A DNA stretch of 64,000 bases from contig CM074701.1 in NCBI GenBank assembly GCA_037367355.1, forward strand, positions 3,021,784 to 3,085,783, given 5' to 3'. A program made the position numbers and the translations under genes. Shown one piece after another: positions 24,501 to 35,887 of the stretch; the first letter of the stretch is position 1; every line of letters begins with the position of its first letter. This stretch comes from Neoscytalidium dimidiatum. Taxonomy: Eukaryota > Ascomycota > Dothideomycetes > Botryosphaeriales > Botryosphaeriaceae. Below the pieces are notes generated by a model, which saw only the letters and a list, made by a program, of their open reading frames with translations, did not search any database and was not told the DNA's origin.

Positions 24501-26930
24501 CTAAGCAATGTCGCCACATCTCAACACTTACCTAAGTGGAATCAGCACCCTTATGCTCCTCAGGACCTCATCGGGACCGTTCCGTACTGAATCGTACTCT
24601 CGGCGATATTGAGCGGAAGGCCATGTCACGTCGGGCAGCAACCTGGATCCGACCTGCAAGCTGGCATCTACTACAGGCTGAGAAGCCAGCGTTATCACGG
24701 AGGAAGGCCCTGAAAGCATTCTGGACCCTCTGGACCCTCTCCTCTTGTCTTCCGGCAAGGCCTCCTACTACGGCAGTTTGTCTCCACCAGAGCGACCCTT
24801 TTTCTCCACAACGGTCTGGCCCCTCACTCATCCCTTCCTAACGCGCAAATTTTCGTCGCCACTCGCTCGGCAGGGCTCCGGTATACTATTATGTCTCGCT
24901 ATTATGAGAGAGGGGGAATCCTTTCCCCTGCATAACCGACGGAGGTTTTAGACGCTGGCCAACAGGGCGACGAGTCGACGAGAGGCGCGAAACGAGCGTT
25001 GGCGCGGCGTTCGGCGACCCACTTGTGAGGGAGGCGATGGTGGAGAATAGAGTGATGAGGGACCCTACAAGTGGCCAGTTCTTGTTCGTGGAGCCTGCAC
25101 CCATGCGGAGGATGTGAGGATCTGCCTTGGAGGAAGGGGGCGAACTGTGGACGTAAGCGGACGTGCCACGGAGGTGGTGCTGGAGTGAGGCGACGGACTG
25201 CTGCGGATAGCTGTGGTGATGGTCATTCATCAGCAGGGGCACAGTAGCACGGCGGGCACTCTCCGGTTACATCGTTCGCCGTACGGGCGACACCGGTGGG
25301 TTCGTAGGTGTGGCGATGAGAAGACTATGAACGTCCCCCCCCGTGGTCTGGCCCGAGCATGCATCTTCGAAGGCGGATGCCAGAGGCGAGGTGCTTGAAG
25401 GCCCAAACTGCGAGGCGGGCCCGTCTCGGTGAGTGAGGCGTGAAGGTGTAAGTCAGGAGATTCTCATTTCTTTTTTTCGTCCTCGTGGTTCCCGCGTCTG
25501 CCGTCGTTCAAGAAGTCTCAGCGTTGCCCGCGGGATCTTGGCATTCATCCTTTCGTTGCCCCGCCTTGGCGCGGAGAAGGGGCGGGAAAAAAAAATTCAA
25601 GAAGCAGGAAGAAGATAGCTCTTGCGTGTCTCCTCGCAGTGTTTCGTGGAGCTGCTGCGGAAGGTCAGCCGGCAAATGGCGGTGTCTGTCGGCAGTGGCG
25701 GCTGCGCGTAGTCAGTGACTGTCTCTGATAGACTTCTATTAGTGCTCCCTGATGCGCGGTCGTGACGCGGGCTGGTGTCTGCAGCTACGAAGGCGAACTG
25801 GCGGTAGAGGTATCAAGGCTTTCCTCCTGGTGCAGGTGGTTAGGGGAAGTTTGTCGAGCCAGGCGGTAGCGAGCTGACTAGCTTGGGTGGGTATTTGGCC
25901 GAGAAGTGCAGCTCGGTTTGCGAACGACCGCATTCGGCTGCGCCAAGCACGCAGATAGACGCTCGGGACCGTGGACAAGCGTGTGGGACTGGACATGTCT
26001 TATAGAAATTTCTGTCGGCTCTGTAGGCTCGAATTGCAGATCGCAGGTCGAGGGCGTCACGCAGGACGGGAAAGCGAATGGCAAAGTCAAAGCCATGCTC
26101 GTCCACGGGCGCTTCGAAGACCCGAAACTTCCGATGCAGCGCGGGCGGCGTGCGGCAGTGCTCGTGCAATTCGGACAATAAGTCTCGGACACTCCAAGAC
26201 ATCCTTCCTCTGTTGAATGGTGTTGATCGCACGGGGACCGGTTTCAGAGATAGGGCAATTCTTCACAATGCACCACTCAATCTGCCGACGGCAAGAGAGC
26301 ACCGAGATGTTGGAATGCGATGGTGATTGCGTTGACGCAGAGCAGCCATCAGATGCGAAGCAAGCTTATCTCTCAAGGCGTTTCAGCAAAGGCGCATTCG
26401 GGATCGGGATCGAGCTTAGTATGGTGCAGAAGGCGCGCCAACGCGTGGGCGTGGGTGGCTGGCGCAAAGGCTATCCGAGCGCGTTGCGGATCACCGCGGC
26501 AGGATGACAGCCAGAGGGAGGGCGAAGGTTTGCGCGTGTGGTTGCATTTGAGGTGTAGGTTCGCCGGAAGGGCTTCCAGTGATGGCTAACGGCCGGCAGT
26601 TGGTGTTCCTAGGCCGGCAGTTAATGGGGGCTTAATGTGGGGAAGGCTGTCGCGCCGCGTCTGGGGAAATTGGGCCAGTGTCAGTAACGCAAAACCGAGG
26701 TCACCACGGCTATTGAACTGACTGCCGGCAGCGGCAGACGTACGTGTACAAGACCCTTAGCTAGCTGCCGATCGCCTTAAGTCCCATGCCCCGAGCCTCC
26801 ACCTCCCGCATCCTCCAGACCGTGTCCGCAAGCATTTCGACGAGAGCAAGCAGCCCAATCCGCCTCCTGCTGGCCACCTGCGAAAGCTCCGCGCTCCCAA
26901 CTCAATTCGCTGCACGCGCGTTACACAAGG
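18538..26930. other. Very long gene-free stretch (8.4 kb)
   Basis: It lies between the start of the Zn2Cys6 regulator (leftward) and the start of the acyl-CoA synthetase (rightward), so it is a divergent upstream region. The many open frames, the longest about 355 codons at 20593-21660, have shuffled R/S/P/A composition and no domain, and I could not connect them by splice sites into a protein. The part from about 24000 to 24400 is more AT-rich. A TGC/CACTGC repeat lies at 19205-19252. It may hold long 5' UTRs, enhancers or a non-coding RNA. Confidence 0.5.
19205..19252. repeat. TGC trinucleotide run followed by CACTGC hexanucleotide repeat
   Basis: About five TGC units are followed directly by about five exact CACTGC units on the plus strand. 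It is a simple-sequence tract about 670 bp upstream of the Zn2Cys6 regulator ATG and could lie in its 5' UTR. Confidence 0.85.
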
Positions 26931-29466
26931 ATGGCCGCCGCCGCCGCCGCTCTCGGTATGTCTATGCATTGAGCTGAAGCTTGAGCTTAATCCGTCTCAC
27001 CAACGACCAACAACAACACAACCACACCTCGCCCGCGGTAACTGACCCAGTTGTCTGTACACAGCTCCCGCAGCTGCCGCTGTTGTTGCCGGCGCGTCTG
27101 CCGCAGCTCTGTACCTCGACGCCAAACTGCACATCTCGCAGGACTTGCGCAACCAGCGCAGCGTCAGTCGCGAAATCGCCGAGTTCCAGAAGAAAGGTGA
27201 GTCGCCGTGAAGCGTTGCAGCAAGCCGCGATAGCAGTCCCGTCCGGACCCCTCTCCGCCGATCGTTACCTCCCACACAACACCGGATATCCACGCCGCAA
27301 TCCACTCCCGCAATCCTCTCACCCACCTGCCGCCTTGCTGCAACGGATGCGCCCGCTAACGCTCGATCCCTCCGTGCAGCCAGCACCAAGCGCAGCTCGC
27401 TCTGGTACGACTTCGAAGCGCAGGTGGAACGGCTGCCAGCGACGGAGCAATGCCTCTGGTCGCGAGCCGGCAACTACACCTGGCAAGAGACCCACGCGAA
27501 CGGCTGCCGCTACGCCTCCTTCCTGCTCGAAGCCGGCGTCCAGCCTAACACCCTTGTCGCCTTCTACCTTCACAACAGCCCGGACTTTATCTTCTCCCTT
27601 CTCGGCTCATGGGCTGTCGGCTCTGCGCCCGCACTGATCAATTACAATCTTGGAGGCCAAGGGCTGGTTCACTGCCTAAAGGTCAGTGGTGCTAAAGTCA
27701 TCCTGGTTGATGCGGACGAGGGATGCAGGCAGAGGATTGAGGAGGTGCGGACTGAGATCGAGGGCGCGCTGGGCATGACCATCGTGGTCGTCGACGAAGA
27801 GACCAAGCGGAGGATTGCGGCGAGTGAACCGAAGAGGCCGGAGGATAAGTATAGGGAAGGTGTCAAGCCGACGGATCCCATGTGCTTGATGTATACGAGG
27901 TATGTGCAATCCTTCGACGGACTGTTTGCCCAATTCGGCTCGGTCCCCCGACCTCCAACATAATCTCCGCCGAGTTCCTTCTCTTTACTGCCATGTGCGA
28001 CTCGGTCTTCGGGAGTGTGCTGACGAGGCTTAAGTGGATCTACTGGCCTTCCCAAGGCGTGTCCCTTCCCTGTCGGCCGTGCTTTCGCCATTACAAAACC
28101 TCGGATTGAAGCCTGCGGCCTCAAGCCTGGTCCTAATGGAGATAGGTGGTATGATTGCATGCCACTGTATCACGGAACTGGCTACACTGTCGCTGTATCC
28201 TGTCTGACTACTGGCGTAACACTCTGCATTGGGAGGAAATTCTCAACCTCGAATTTCTGGAAGGACATAAGAGATAGCGATGCCACTGCTTTCGTCTACG
28301 TGGGCGAGACTGCAAGGTATCTGCTTGCTGCTCCGCCGTCTCCGTTGGACAAGGAGCATCGTGTCAAGCTCATGTTCGGAAACGGTCTTCGTCCTGATGT
28401 GTGGCGTAAATTCGGCGAGCGATTCGGAGTCGAGACGGTTGCGGAATTTTTCAACAGTACGGAAGGTGTCTTCGCGTTGATGAACATCTGCCGTGGTAAG
28501 TTACACATTTTACTACCTTCAAAAAACCACCAGGAAGAAATTGACTGTTCATGAACCATGCTGGAAATAAGGCGCTGATGATCAAGCAGGAGAGTTTACA
28601 CAAGGTGCCGTCGGTCATAATGGCGCAATCTCCCGGTGGCAGCTGCACAATGTCTACATCCCGGTAGAAATAGACCATGAGATTGGCGATATGTACAGGG
28701 ACCCAAAGACTGGTTTCGCAAGACGGAAACCTTACGAAGAGGGCGGCGAGATTCTAGTGCAGGTCCCGTCTGAGGCGGCCTTCGTCGGGTAAGCTCCTAC
28801 TCGTACTGGACCCAAGTGATGGAAATTGCGTTCTAATCCCCATCCAGTTACTGGAGAAACCCCGAGGCAACAAGCAGTAAATTCGTCCGCGATGTCTTTC
28901 GTAAGGGTGATCTCTTTTACCGCACAGGCGATGCTCTCCGTCGCACCTCCGATGGCCGATGGTACTTCATGGATCGCTTGGGTGACACATTCCGGTGGAA
29001 ATCCGAGAACGTGTCAACAGCTGAAGTGGCTGAGGTGTTGGGCCGCTATCCTGGTGTCCTGGAGGCGATCGTCTACGGCGTTGAGGTTCCCGGTCACGAT
29101 GGCCGTGCTGGCTGCGCTGCCCTTCACCTGCCCCCGGAGTCTCGCTCGTCGCCGCAATTTTACAAAGAGCTTCTAGCGTATGCACGCAAGAGCCTGCCCA
29201 AGTATGCTGTGCCCATTTTCCTGCGCATCACGGCAAAGATGCAGCCCATGCACAACAATAAGCAGAACAAGGCGCCACTCAAGAAGGAAGGAATTGATGT
29301 TAAGAAGATTGCGGAAGGAGAAATGAGCGAAGACAAGATACTCTGGCTGCCCGAAGCATTGAACGTTAAGGGAAGAGGTGAAGATTACGTTGAGTTTACG
29401 GAAGCGGATTTGGAGGCGCTGAAGGTGGCGGCTTCGCATGGCCACCACGAGACGGCTCGGTTGTAG
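26931..29466 (+). CDS. Very-long-chain acyl-CoA synthetase / fatty-acid transport protein (FAT1/FATP family)
   Basis: The model has six exons: 26931-26955, 27065-27196, 27380-27899, 28035-28495, 28590-28788 and 28848-29466, giving 651 aa. Exon 1 is only 25 nt and gives MAAAAALA. Phases agree at all five joins. Residues about 1-22 form a hydrophobic Ala-rich membrane anchor. The AMP-binding P-loop is YTSGSTGLPKA at about 224-234, interrupted by intron 3 at the Ser codon. Later motifs are FFNSTEG, YRTGD (about 468) and the family motif DRLGDTFRWKSENVST (about 484-499). The enzyme activates long and very-long fatty acids with ATP and CoA and may couple this to import at membranes or peroxisomes. 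A short upstream frame beginning at an ATG at 26786 overlaps the start out of frame. The next gene is convergent. Confidence 0.93.
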
Positions 29467-29722
29467 ATGTATTCCCTTTGCCGCTAGAGGACGGGGGATG
29501 TAGATGTGCTACTGACACGTGTGGGCTTATGGCGTTGGAGGGGAATCTCCTGCGATCTGTGTTTTTTTTTTTTTATCAGAAGTTTAGAGCTGGGTTCACG
29601 CTGCCATGGCTCTCCTTATTTCAGAATATTGTACAGACGAAAGAATCATAAGTGTCAAATACACAAGATGTTTCAGAACCGTGCTCAGCATGGCGAAGTG
29701 ATATCTGACCAAGACATCAACA

Positions 29723-30832
29723 TCAGCTCTTTTCCCTCTTCTCCCTCTCCCTCTTCTCCAGCATCTGCTTCACGAAATCCGGCATCTGCCCTTTCCCTTG
29801 ACTGGCACCCGCACCCGCCCCAGCAGCATCAGCCGCACCCCCAGCGCCCGCACCGCCCATCATCTTCTGCATCAACCCCATCATCGCTTCCAGCTTGCCA
29901 CCTTTTATCGGCCGCTTCTTCCTCGCCTTCTCACACAGCGCCGGCGGCTCTTCCTTTCCGTCTTCCTCCTCGAACACCATCCTCCCGACGACCGGATACT
30001 TCCCGCCGCTGCCAGCAAAGAAACCAACCCACTTCCCCAACGCCCTCTCCGCCGCCTCCCGCGCCTCCACCGCGTCCCGCGCCCGCCTCTCCGCCCTCTC
30101 CGCGCCCGTCACGCGCCCGCCCGGCATCCGTTCCACCGCGCCGCGCGCCTGCCTCCGCAGCTTGTCCGGCAGCGTCGTCCCCGCGGGAATCTTCGCCGCG
30201 GGGAACAGCGTCGCCACGTCGTCCGACACGGGCAGCCCGTCCGCCGCGTCCTGCAGCGCCTCGTCCAGCCACAGCGGCGCGAACGCCGCCTCCACGCCCC
30301 GCACGTCGTGCGTCAGCTGCGCTTCCGCCGCCGCAGCGTCGCTGCCGGACGGGATCGCGTCGCCGAAGCACTCGGTTATCCACGCGCGCGTCGCGTCGCG
30401 CCCGGCGAAGTGGCTGTAGGGCCCCGTGGGCGCGCCGTAGAAGGTGCGGCCCGCGGTGACGTCGTAGACGGTGCCGTTGATGGCGAGGAGGATCGGCGTG
30501 TCCGGGTCGGTGCCGTCGTAGGGGCGGAGGGTGCGCGGGGTGAAGGTGCGGAGGTGGTTGTGATTGTTGTCGGAGGAGGAAGAGGTGGAGGAGGAAGATG
30601 TGGACGAGGCGAGCTCGAGGTATTGCAGCGGGTCGAAGAAGTGCAGGACGGCGGCGATGGCGGCGCCGGTCAGGGCGAGGACGGTGAGCACGGCGAGGGC
30701 GACGCCGAGGGTCGAGGTGTCGTAGCCGCTGCTGGGTGCGGGTGCGGTGGGCTGTTGCTGCTTCTTCTTGTCGTCGTTGTCGACGGTGGCCTCCGCGGAA
30801 GCATTGGGCTTGCGTTGGCGGACGTCCGCCAT
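29723..30832 (-). CDS. Cytochrome b5-like heme/steroid-binding protein (MAPR family) with long C-terminal extension
   Basis: A single exon of 369 aa. Residues about 41-66 are a transmembrane helix. The MAPR domain runs from about 96 to 185: FTPRTLRPYDGTDPDTPILL, AINGTVYDVTAG, then FYGAPTGPYSHFAGRDATRA. Tyr139 in GPY matches the heme-ligand Tyr of the family. Members bind heme and support sterol-synthesis P450s at the ER, and Dap1/PGRMC1 are the named relatives. The C-terminal part of about 180 residues is unusual. It has Ala/Arg-rich helices, a WVGFFAGSGGKYPVVGRMVF segment also reminiscent of fungal relatives, a Met/Gly/Ala-rich stretch and a Lys/Arg/Glu-rich end. It is convergent with the acyl-CoA synthetase, with 256 bp between stop codons. 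Confidence 0.88.
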   Translation of the reverse strand: MADVRQRKPNASAEATVDNDDKKKQQQPTAPAPSSGYDTSTLGVALAVLTVLALTGAAIAAVLHFFDPLQYLELASSTSSSSTSSSSDNNHNHLRTFTPRTLRPYDGTDPDTPILLAINGTVYDVTAGRTFYGAPTGPYSHFAGRDATRAWITECFGDAIPSGSDAAAAEAQLTHDVRGVEAAFAPLWLDEALQDAADGLPVSDDVATLFPAAKIPAGTTLPDKLRRQARGAVERMPGGRVTGAERAERRARDAVEAREAAERALGKWVGFFAGSGGKYPVVGRMVFEEEDGKEEPPALCEKARKKRPIKGGKLEAMMGLMQKMMGGAGAGGAADAAGAGAGASQGKGQMPDFVKQMLEKREREKREKS

Positions 30833-32468
30833 TGTCGGTGCGGATTGGAGGCGGGTCGGAGAGCCGAGCCTACAATCACGTCGCCGAAGGATGGTTTTGG
30901 GAAAGGGGTGTGGAGAGCTGGTGGTTTTCGAGAGGACGGGCAGAGCCCGGATCGGCCGTTACGGGCGCATTCGTTTTCCGGGGAAGCTCCAGCTCTGCTC
31001 TCCTAAACGAGTCCGAGTTACGAACAAACGAGCCCTGGATCCGCCGTTGTGTCATCACTGGTCCCTGCAGCTCTGTCTTGGCCGACGGCGATCCCAACAG
31101 CCCGCACCGCCTCGCGCTATCCTCTCTTTTGGTGTGGACATGGCGCAGCAAAGAGTGAGCCACTTCCTTCGGGCGCATGCCAGGTAACGCCTGAATATTT
31201 AGACTGCTTTCTGAGAGAACTCGCGATTATGGTTTTAATGATTACTCTATTGTACTGCATAAATGGCCCGAAATCGCATCTCCTGAATCGATAGCTCATC
31301 CTCCACTTCACCATGTTAGATTTCGCTAGCTTAGCGCCGGCAAGCACAAAAGCCGCGTTAAAATCCAGCATCAAATCAATCCTTTCATCCTTCAGCAAAG
31401 CAGACGGCAGCAGCCTCACCACCTCTGCAGTCGAACAGAAGCCCAAATCTAAGCAACCAGAATAGATGGACGCATCGCTCCCCGAGAAGGTGCGTTGGAA
31501 AAAGTGGGAGAAAGAACGTGACAGCAGATCTATGGCAAAGGGTGAGTTCTTACCCTTTCTCGGACGCAGTGCTTTGCTATTGGTTGACGTGAACATGACA
31601 GCGGCGCACTGCTGGCTATTTCAACAGCTTCTATAGAGGCAGCGGGGACTGGTGGATTGGATCCCTCGGATCTGCGGGGGTGTAAAGCACCTTTGCGGAG
31701 TTCGAGTTTGGCGTTATTGTGTCGTGGGCTGCTTGTATGTATATCATTGTCGGATTACGCTTGCTGAGAGTAAATGATACCCCTCTACTTTCGCCGGGTA
31801 GGCGTTAAGAGCTTGTTCGGGAAGACAGGGAGGTATGGGCGTTCGGAGACCAGGATTGTTTTACGGTGAAAAGAAGAGCGCATAATAAGAATGAGGGATA
31901 ACGCGAGTAAGAATAATATCTGTCACTACAGAGCAGCGTCTGACGTGTCCTTCCAGGTCAGCGGTGGGCAGTGGGTCGATGGGGTGCCTGTGCATTGCTG
32001 ACAGCCCAGCCCGTCCGTTTCCGCATCATATAGTCCAAGCTCTTTGCAGCTACAGCAAGCACATCCTGTGCTGTCATTCAGAAATTTAGCGGTAACGTCG
32101 AAGAAAAAGGAAAAGGCATCCGTAACCTTCCGAAGATGAACCCACAAGGCAAAACCCTACTCACGTTTAGCTTTCGCCTCAGCAACTTTTGACGAAAGCC
32201 ACCCGCCTTGGCTAATTACACCACTACCTCTAATCAGACATCAGACGAAGCGTTCGGATAACAACTGCTACAATTCTTCAGGGCAGACAGCTAGGTAAGC
32301 CGAGGAAAAAGAGCCTGCCATTGAATATATACACGGTGGTTAGTCTCCTATGCCATAGCGAGCGACAAGAAGCGAACCCGGCGCTTGTGGATCCGTAGGT
32401 GAAGTGCCATCACACGAGAAGGAAATGCCGTATAGGAGCCTCATTCCATCATCTCAATCACCAACACT
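30833..32468. other. Intergenic, promoter of MAPR gene and 3' flank of M13 gene
   Basis: About 1.6 kb without a supported long gene. Two adjacent small plus-strand frames are worth noting: 31313-31465 (50 aa, start context CACCATG) and, starting at the very next base, 31466-31636 (56 aa). Neither matches a family I know. The rest becomes AT-richer toward 31740-32300. Confidence 0.45.
31313..31465 (+). CDS. Possible small protein, unknown
   Basis: A 50-codon frame with a good start context. Its composition is rich in Ser, Ala and Lys and could form an amphipathic helix in its first half. The stop codon TAG is followed immediately by ATG of another small frame. No family is recognised and chance is quite possible. 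I list it only because annotators often skip frames of this size. Confidence 0.15.
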   Translation: MLDFASLAPASTKAALKSSIKSILSSFSKADGSSLTTSAVEQKPKSKQPE

Positions 32469-35006
32469 CTACCACAGATCGCACGCCGGCTCCTTGACGG
32501 GGCAATTAAACGCTTCCTTGAAGGGGCGCGAGTTCGCCAGCGCGCCGATCGTTCGATAATTGTTGGGGCTGTGCGGATCCGTGTAGATGCGTTGGACACG
32601 CGCCTCGCGACGGATGTTCCAGCACCACGTTGTCGCGAAGGACACGAAGAAGAGGCGCTCCGGTGTGAAGTCCTCGGGCAAGTCAGGCAGCAGCTGGTTG
32701 GGCGACGCGGTGTTGCGTTTCGTCCAGGCAGCGTAGGCGGAGCTGACGCCACCCGCGTCGGCGATGTTTTCACCCAAAGTCAGGCGCCCGTTCACGTTGA
32801 GCGTCTCGTCGTCAGTCAGGCCCGGGACGGTGAACTTCGAGTACTGGTTGACGAAGCACTGGGTGCGATTCTCGAAATTGCGGCGCGTTGTGTTGTCCCA
32901 CCATTGATTGTACGCACCATTTTCGTCGTATTGGCTGCCCGAGTCATCGAAGCCGTGAGTCAGCTCGTGGCCGGCAACGACGCCGAAGCTGCCGTACGAG
33001 ATGTACTCAGGCACCTCGCGATTGAAGAAGGGGTTCTTCATGATGCCAGCCGGGAAGGCGATCTCGTTAGTGGTGGGGTTGTAGTAAGCGTTCACGGTCG
33101 GAGCAGTCATGAACCACCTCTGCTTATCCGTGGGCTCGAGGAGGTCGTTCCAGCTGGAGTTGGTGCTGAATTGAGTGAAGGTAAGACCATTTCCGAAATA
33201 ATCATTCTTGGACACGGAGACGTTGGCGTAGAAGTCTCTTACCGCTACCGGATCCAAGACATTTGGCGATTCAGTAGGGTAGCCGATCTTCTTGACGATA
33301 TTGGCCACCTTCTGCTTTGCCTTCTCCTTGACCGGGTCTGCCATCCAGGTGTACGTGTCAAGCCTTTCCGTGTAGATGCTGCGAATATCATCAATAATTC
33401 TCTCTCCGAACAGGCGGTCGTCGGAAGTGAATTGAGTTTCGGCCCAGAAAGCACTCTCAATCCAGTCCAGGTTGCTGTCAACTTCATCCAAGCAAGTCCT
33501 CCATCTGTCGGCGGTCGCATTCTCAGGCTGCCCATTCAGCTGGTTGCTGAAAATTCTGAGTGGACGGTTCAAATCACGATGGAGCCTGTTGGCCCAGCTG
33601 TCGATAATTTGCCACTGGAAGTAGCCTTGAAGAACTTCAGAAGATGTGTTCTTGAGGATGTTGGACAATTGCGGGAAATAGTCAGGTGTTTGCACAATGA
33701 CCTGATCAGGAGTGTAGCCAGCGGGAATGAATGAATTGATGAGTTTCGACATGGAGATCTCAGGGACAAGATCATCAACCTCAGAGAATGGTTTCGGGTT
33801 GTAGTAGTAAGTGACGTCGCTAGCCTGGTCCGGGTCTGGTTGGGCCCGGGCGATCTTCGTCTCAAAGTCTACAATTTGCTGAGCAAGACTTTGGTAGGAG
33901 CTGCTGTTATCCTCGTTGACGATGCTGAACATCTCAGAAATGGTCGTCGTGTAGTTGGCAAGAATGGCAGTCCTGTTGTAATACTCCTTGGAGGGCAATC
34001 CAAAACTGCCACCTCCGACGAGGATGGTGACAACGTCAGGAGTCCTATCATCCGCCTGTTGGTATTGTGAGTACCATCCTAGACATCGAAAGCCCTCGAA
34101 AAAGTGCGGACAAAATCTCAGGGTTCACTTACGCTAGTTCCAGCGCTGACGAGGGCCGAGACTCCATGCCTTGCAAGCCAGACCAAAGAGTCAGTGAGAT
34201 CGCCGGCATTACCGTAGCTCACGGCGGCACCAGGCAGATCATTTAGCAGGTTTTTGATCGGCGCGATGCCGGCCTGCTTGATCGTGTCTTCGTCCATGCA
34301 GGCGTTGTAGGCCGCCTGCATCTTTGCGAAGTTCTCGCGGTTTGCGGTGTCGTTAACCCCGGTATACGAGCTGTTACCTGGGTAGGGGTTCTCAAGAATG
34401 GACCGCACGATGGCGTCATTCTCGTCAGACAGAATGGAGAAGGTGGTGACAGAGGACTGATCGGGTCTGTAGGTGTGCTTGGCTTCCCATCCACCGCAGA
34501 CATACTGTGCAAAGTTGTCGCAGGGATCGATGTCTGAGAAGTTGGCGGCCAGGTTCTCGTTGATGACGCGGGCGAATTCGGTGCAGGCCGGGGTGGTGCA
34601 CACGTCTGAGTTCTGCCGCTTCTTAGGCTTCTGAATGTTGGGATAAACGGCAACAGGAACTGAGCGTCGTACGTGAGAAGCGGGTGGCGCAAGATTCTCG
34701 ACAGCATGGGCATGCTGGGCATTGGGACAAGGCTTGCCGTAGCCGAGCTGCGCTATAAGCGAGCGATCAAAGGTCAGAGCGAGAAGTCCTTGCGGCGTTG
34801 AAGAGCTGTGGACACTAACCAATCACCTTGCGGCTGGAGAGATAGAAGACGACAACGCCAATGGCGATGCCAAGCAGCACCCTCAGGCGAGCGGAGCGAG
34901 CAGACTGGCGGCGAGACTGGCGGTAGGCGAGTCTCTCCTCGTCTGCCAGCTCCTCAGGCGGGAGGAGCTTCTCAGCGAAGGGCTTGACATGGTCGGGGGA
35001 AGCCAT
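32469..35006 (-). CDS. M13 (neprilysin-type) zinc metallopeptidase, type II membrane protein
   Basis: The model has three exons, 35006-34820, 34752-34133 and 34055-32469, giving 797 aa, with introns of 67 and 77 nt. A cytosolic tail of about 42 residues precedes one transmembrane helix at about 43-58 (RVLLGIAIGVVVFYL). The large remainder is predicted extracellular or lumenal with many N-glycosylation sites. M13 hallmarks are NAYYNPTTNEIAFPAGI, the zinc motif HELTH at about 632-636 with the following GFDDSG, the third ligand Glu in GENIADAGG at about 698, and the C-terminal CDLW ending. Cys residues in DPCDNFAQYVCGGW fit the conserved disulfide set. It probably cleaves small peptides. It is divergent from the DUF6604 gene across 881 bp. 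Confidence 0.95.
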
Positions 35007-35887
35007 TGCGGTGGAGTGAAGAGGATACACTCAGCGAGCGAGCGGCCTGGAGGCGGGCAGGTAAGCTCGCGGGGGCGGCTTTATCTTGTTTGGAAAAGGG
35101 CTTGTATGACAGCATGACGGCGGATTTGACGAGCCAAATGCTGGTTGCAGGCAGGCGCGTTTCCGCGGGGCCCGAAACTTGCAGCCAGTCGGCGTGTGTG
35201 ACAGTTTCTTTAGGTTCCAAGCGGGCGCGGGCAGTGGGCACTCCTGTGTTTGCTGGTCTGTCCGTCTCCACGTCCAAGGCCTTGGCAGCGCAGGATTCAA
35301 GCAGCCAGGCCCGGATAGGCAAGAGGCCGGCACTTGGCGCATATTCGATTCGCAGATCAGCATGGGGCTTCGGTGTTGGAGTGGGCAGGACTCGAGCACA
35401 TGGCGCGACCACGTCGCGCAGCCAACGGCGAGAGGCAGCAGCAATTTGCTTAGCTGAGACGAGGCATCTCGCAGGCCGGGAAAAGGGTGTGCTTGATGGT
35501 GTGACGGGGCGAGGCTTGGCGGCGGCGGAGATGAAGAGTTGGTCTCAGGCTGACAGGGAATGAGCATGGCCGGCTGCAGGTACCGTGTCGAGAAGCCGTT
35601 TTGGGACTGAGCGAGGCACGAAAGGGCAATGGTCGTGTCTGGCTGCTGGCTGCGGGCGGCGGGAGGCAGAGACGGGACGGCGGGCGCTTCTCACTAGTCA
35701 CTCATCAGGTGTCAGGGCGCGCGGCCCGACTGTCTCTCGGTGCCGCGCCGCGCTCGCCCGACCGGCCAACCTTCAGCAACCAGCACCAGCACCAGCACTG
35801 CCTGTCTGCCTGCCTGCCTCTGCATGAACACTGCGACTGAACAACCTTTGTCCACCGCCCTTTATTCCACCCTGCCGGGCGAGGTGC
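35007..35887. promoter_or_regulatory. Shared divergent promoter region (M13 peptidase / DUF6604 gene)
   Basis: 881 bp separate the two start codons, which point away from each other. No coding frame here has domain support. It likely contains both promoters and 5' UTRs. I see no convincing operator or repeated motif beyond CTGCCTGC-like repeats near 35806-35820. Confidence 0.6.

Noticed and set aside
29798..31006. Plus-strand frame of 402 codons over the MAPR gene
   Set aside because: Antisense shadow of the MAPR coding region. It is Arg/Pro-rich at first, then Gly/Val-rich, with no domain.
32571..33734. Plus-strand frame of 387 codons over the M13 peptidase
   Set aside because: Antisense shadow of the peptidase, since the minus strand carries the full zinc site and family motifs.
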